Of a stretch of DNA of 64,000 bases, positions 61,391-64,000 are shown piece after piece (the stretch's first letter is position 1; each line of letters starts with the position of its first letter). The notes beneath the pieces are model-generated. The model did not search any database. It worked only from the letters and a program-made list of their open reading frames with translations, and was not told the DNA's origin. The DNA comes from Homalodisca vitripennis (taxonomy: Eukaryota; Arthropoda; Insecta; Hemiptera; Cicadellidae), in contig NC_060213.1 of assembly GCF_021130785.1 (NCBI RefSeq), positions 112,259,501 to 112,323,500 on the forward strand. Reading direction: 5' to 3'. The translations under genes and the position numbers were made by a program.

Positions 61391-62254
61391 TGAAAGGAAA
61401 AAACTGTGATAAATATTTTAATATCCACCTCTATTGCTTCAGAATAAGAGCACTAATACGTATAAATTTAATGCCACGAAAGTTTTCTTTTGAGATTGGT
61501 AAAAACAGTCGTTTTTTTACTAATATTACAGATTATAATAGTTCTAAATTTGACTTGATAAATATTTATAATCCGAAAACTTAATTTTAGAAGCATACTC
61601 TTATTATTTATAAGCTAAATACTCATAATTAAATCAGCTTCTCAAACCTATTCTGTTGAATTTGGAGCGTTATCTATGCTATGCATAATAACAACAGTTG
61701 TACATAATATCTAACACACAACGAATTTGTGGCATTTCAGGCGGTAGCATAACTTTAAAATAGTATACTATATAGTAACATTATACTTTACTTTAGTAAC
61801 ATTAGCTTTCAAATAGTATTAACTTTCAAGAAGATTTTACAATGTACCAGATTAATGCTAATCTCCGAAAAAACGTAACATATCCCTTCTATTGTAATAC
61901 TCGTATTTTCCCCCCATAATAAAATTCAAAATAATGTTGGCCGACGAGACAAAAAATGTAAGACCTGTTTATGAGATCGTGATATTTAAACCACTACTTA
62001 AAAAAGGTTTAAAAAAGTTATTATGGTAAAAGATTAAATATTTACAGTCTTTGCTCATCAGTTATCCCTAAAGCTAGCCTAATGTATGTATGTAATAGTA
62101 ATTAAAGAATATTTTAACAACGTCTAAGTAAAAGTTTAAAATGTTCAAGTAGTACTTTTTGTTATATTTTACGGTCAATTAGATTATTCATCAAAGTTAA
62201 AGTTATTGCTGTAGTATAACTTGATTTAAATCTTAAATCGCTGTTTATATTTTG

Positions 62255-62550
62255 CAGTTTGAAACCTGTATCAACATTTTGCTGAAAATATATATGTGGT
62301 ATAGTCTTATCTGCTCGAAGGATCGTAACGCACGTAAATAAAAAGTAGATAAATATATAACAATTATTTATGATCGACTTTTAATAGAATATGTGCGGAT
62401 ATAAATAGTGGGGGAAAAGAAAAAAAACTGGTAACTTTTGCAAATTAAAAGCAGGCAAAAACTAGAAAAGCAAAATATACTGATGATAATTACCACAGTA
62501 AATACGGGTACATTGGGCAGAAAGGATGGAAACTCAGGACCAGATATAAA
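62255..62550. repeat. Left copy of a ~1.46-kb-spaced direct duplication
   Basis: Matches 63,715 to the window end: tgctgaaaat/tgctgaaaaa, ttgacttttaat/cgacttttaat, a ggg-gaaaag/agggaaaac stretch, aaattaaaagcaggcaaaaact/aaattacaggcaggcagaaact, cagaaaggatgg/cagaaaggacgg. The right copy is cut by the window edge. No coding. Confidence 0.85.
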
Positions 62551-63144
62551 GAATACATACCAAATAAAAGAACTGATAACCAAGAAACGTATATATTAAT
62601 ACTCGCCTTCGGCTCGCTGAGGTTACGCCCCCAAAGTAAGTGCCTTAAATTCGGGAGATAAGAGGGATTTGGTTATTGGTTAAGTTAGGACTTAGTTTTC
62701 AAGTTTCGTCTGCCCTACTGTATCCTTTCTCGTGGGTTGTAATACTTCGCTGACGCTCAGCCAAATGGTGTATGATATGTAAAAATAATCAATGGATTTC
62801 GTCGAAAAATTAAGTGACGTGTTAACCAATTTATGAGACCAAAGAATTTGGTGATAACTAAAATCAAAGATTAGGTTTGCCAGGAAGTGGAAATTACGGT
62901 GTTTAATTTTAACCAAAATTTTGAGTTAGAGGGCTTTTTGTGGCTTAACGTTGGAGTTACGGCAAAAAGTGACAGGACCTTTTTTGTCGGAAATTTAATT
63001 TTATCTTTCGATTTTGCCCTCTGATTTAAGCTATGACCTCTGGTTCAGCCGGTACAGAGCATGGAAGAAAGGTCTGCACTGGTCAGCTATCGTGATTTTT
63101 TTAGTATAAATATAATAATAACCGATCTTAAGTCAGTATTTTTA

Positions 63145-63350
63145 AGTTTTTAGGGGGTTTAATTTGCTCAGAAGTTTATCTAGTCAAGCCAGGAAATTCT
63201 CAGGGAGGGGGTTAAGACATCAGGGATTTTAATTTACTCAGGAGGTTAATATTACCGAGGGTTAAGAAACCAGGGGGTTTAATTTACTCAAGAGGTTACC
63301 TGGTCATACAAGAAAATTCCAGGGGGGTTAATGTTACCGGGGGCCTTATT
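63145..63350. repeat. G-rich imperfect tandem repeat
   Basis: The word aattt(g/a)ctca with a following g-aggtta occurs at 63,160, 63,230 and 63,281. A longer unit (agggggtttaattt, then ggtcat/agtcaa, then aaattc-cagg, then ggggttaa) spans 63,152-63,216 and 63,271-63,333. The strand asymmetry (G-rich top strand) is unlike the rest of the window. Confidence 0.65.
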
Positions 63351-63714
63351 GGCAACGAGAATAAATCGGAATAAATTAATTAACGGACAAATGGATGAGG
63401 CGTAGCCTGCTGTGTATTTTGTTTATATTTCTAGTAATTTAACAACATACATTGTGGTAATTTAAACCTTTAAAAATATAGGGAGCGTTTAAGTTCAACA
63501 CTCGATATGGACTTCCAAGCATAAAACTTTGTTGAAGCTCGAAAATACATTCAGATATATAATTCTAGGATTTGTTGCTTGAGTTCATGTTCGTAGGAAG
63601 TGCTACACATAACCTACGTTAATTAGATGAGTCATCCAATTCAAGTTTCAATGCAGGAGCATAATTTCGTTTTCCTCTTTCAATCACATTATATTTTACG
63701 AATTGAAAATTGAA

Positions 63715-64000
63715 TGAATCCTGTGACCAGTTTTATCAACCGTCTGCTGAAAAATGTATGTGTTGTAATTATAAAGCCTAAACTTCTCGAAATATCGTGT
63801 AACACATGAATCCAAGGTATATACAGATATAAAACCTTGACCAAGATTGACTTTTAATAACAAACCGATAGAAATGTAGGGAGAAAGGGAAAACTGTTGA
63901 TTTGGTAAATTACAGGCAGGCAGAAACTATAACAGTAACAAAACTTATTTATACTATATTTGCTCCAGAAAATATATTAGACAGAAAGGACGGACACTCT
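63715..64000. repeat. Right copy of the 62,255 duplication, cut by the window end
   Basis: See the entry at 62,255. The match runs to the last base. Confidence 0.85.

Overview
This window is AT-rich animal nuclear DNA, most likely from an arthropod and probably an insect. The reasons are a Ty3/Gypsy LTR retrotransposon with a tRNA-Lys type primer site, Jockey/CR1-like LINE tails, a nuclear-type tRNA-like gene, long (AT)n and (TC)n microsatellites, and no bacterial-style gene packing. I see no host protein-coding gene. Almost all open frames are 60-100 codons of AT-rich chance sequence. The window reads as intergenic, intronic or heterochromatin-like DNA built from repeats, many of them old and diverged.

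Layout. 1-6.8 kb holds old duplicated blocks, a short hairpin, a poly-C tract and a small GC-rich patch. 6.8-16.2 kb is one minus-strand Ty3/Gypsy element: a truncated 3' LTR at 6.8-7.16 kb, a frameshifted pol and gag at 7.8-12.76 kb, a primer-binding site at 12.97 kb, and what looks like a very long 5' LTR up to 16,185. A non-autonomous foldback/MITE-like element (14,819-15,670) is inserted in that LTR. 19.5-41 kb consists of two adjacent, diverged copies of a unit of about 11 kb (B about 19.56-30.0 kb, C about 30.75-41.1 kb). Pieces of the same unit recur at 1-2.4 kb, 5.1 kb, 43.7-44.2 kb and 52.6-52.8 kb. Inside copy C, two segments that are single-copy in B have become tandem arrays: a ~97-bp minisatellite (10 units, 35.34-36.31 kb) and a 147-bp satellite (20 units, 37.58-40.53 kb). 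42.7-43.56 kb and 50.9-52.05 kb are 3' ends of degenerate LINEs. 54.9-57.84 kb is a 2.9-kb palindrome with a tRNA-like gene near its centre. The right end (57.9-64 kb) contains further diverged local duplications.

The main theme is how repeats form. Three long palindromes (21.0-21.3, 36.4-37.0, 54.9-57.8 kb) each sit against or around (AT)n tracts, and at least one arm can be shown to be the derived, inverted copy. Several microsatellites and both tandem arrays lie inside paralogous blocks whose sister copy keeps the unexpanded seed. All homology statements come from reading the sequence by eye; no alignment was computed.
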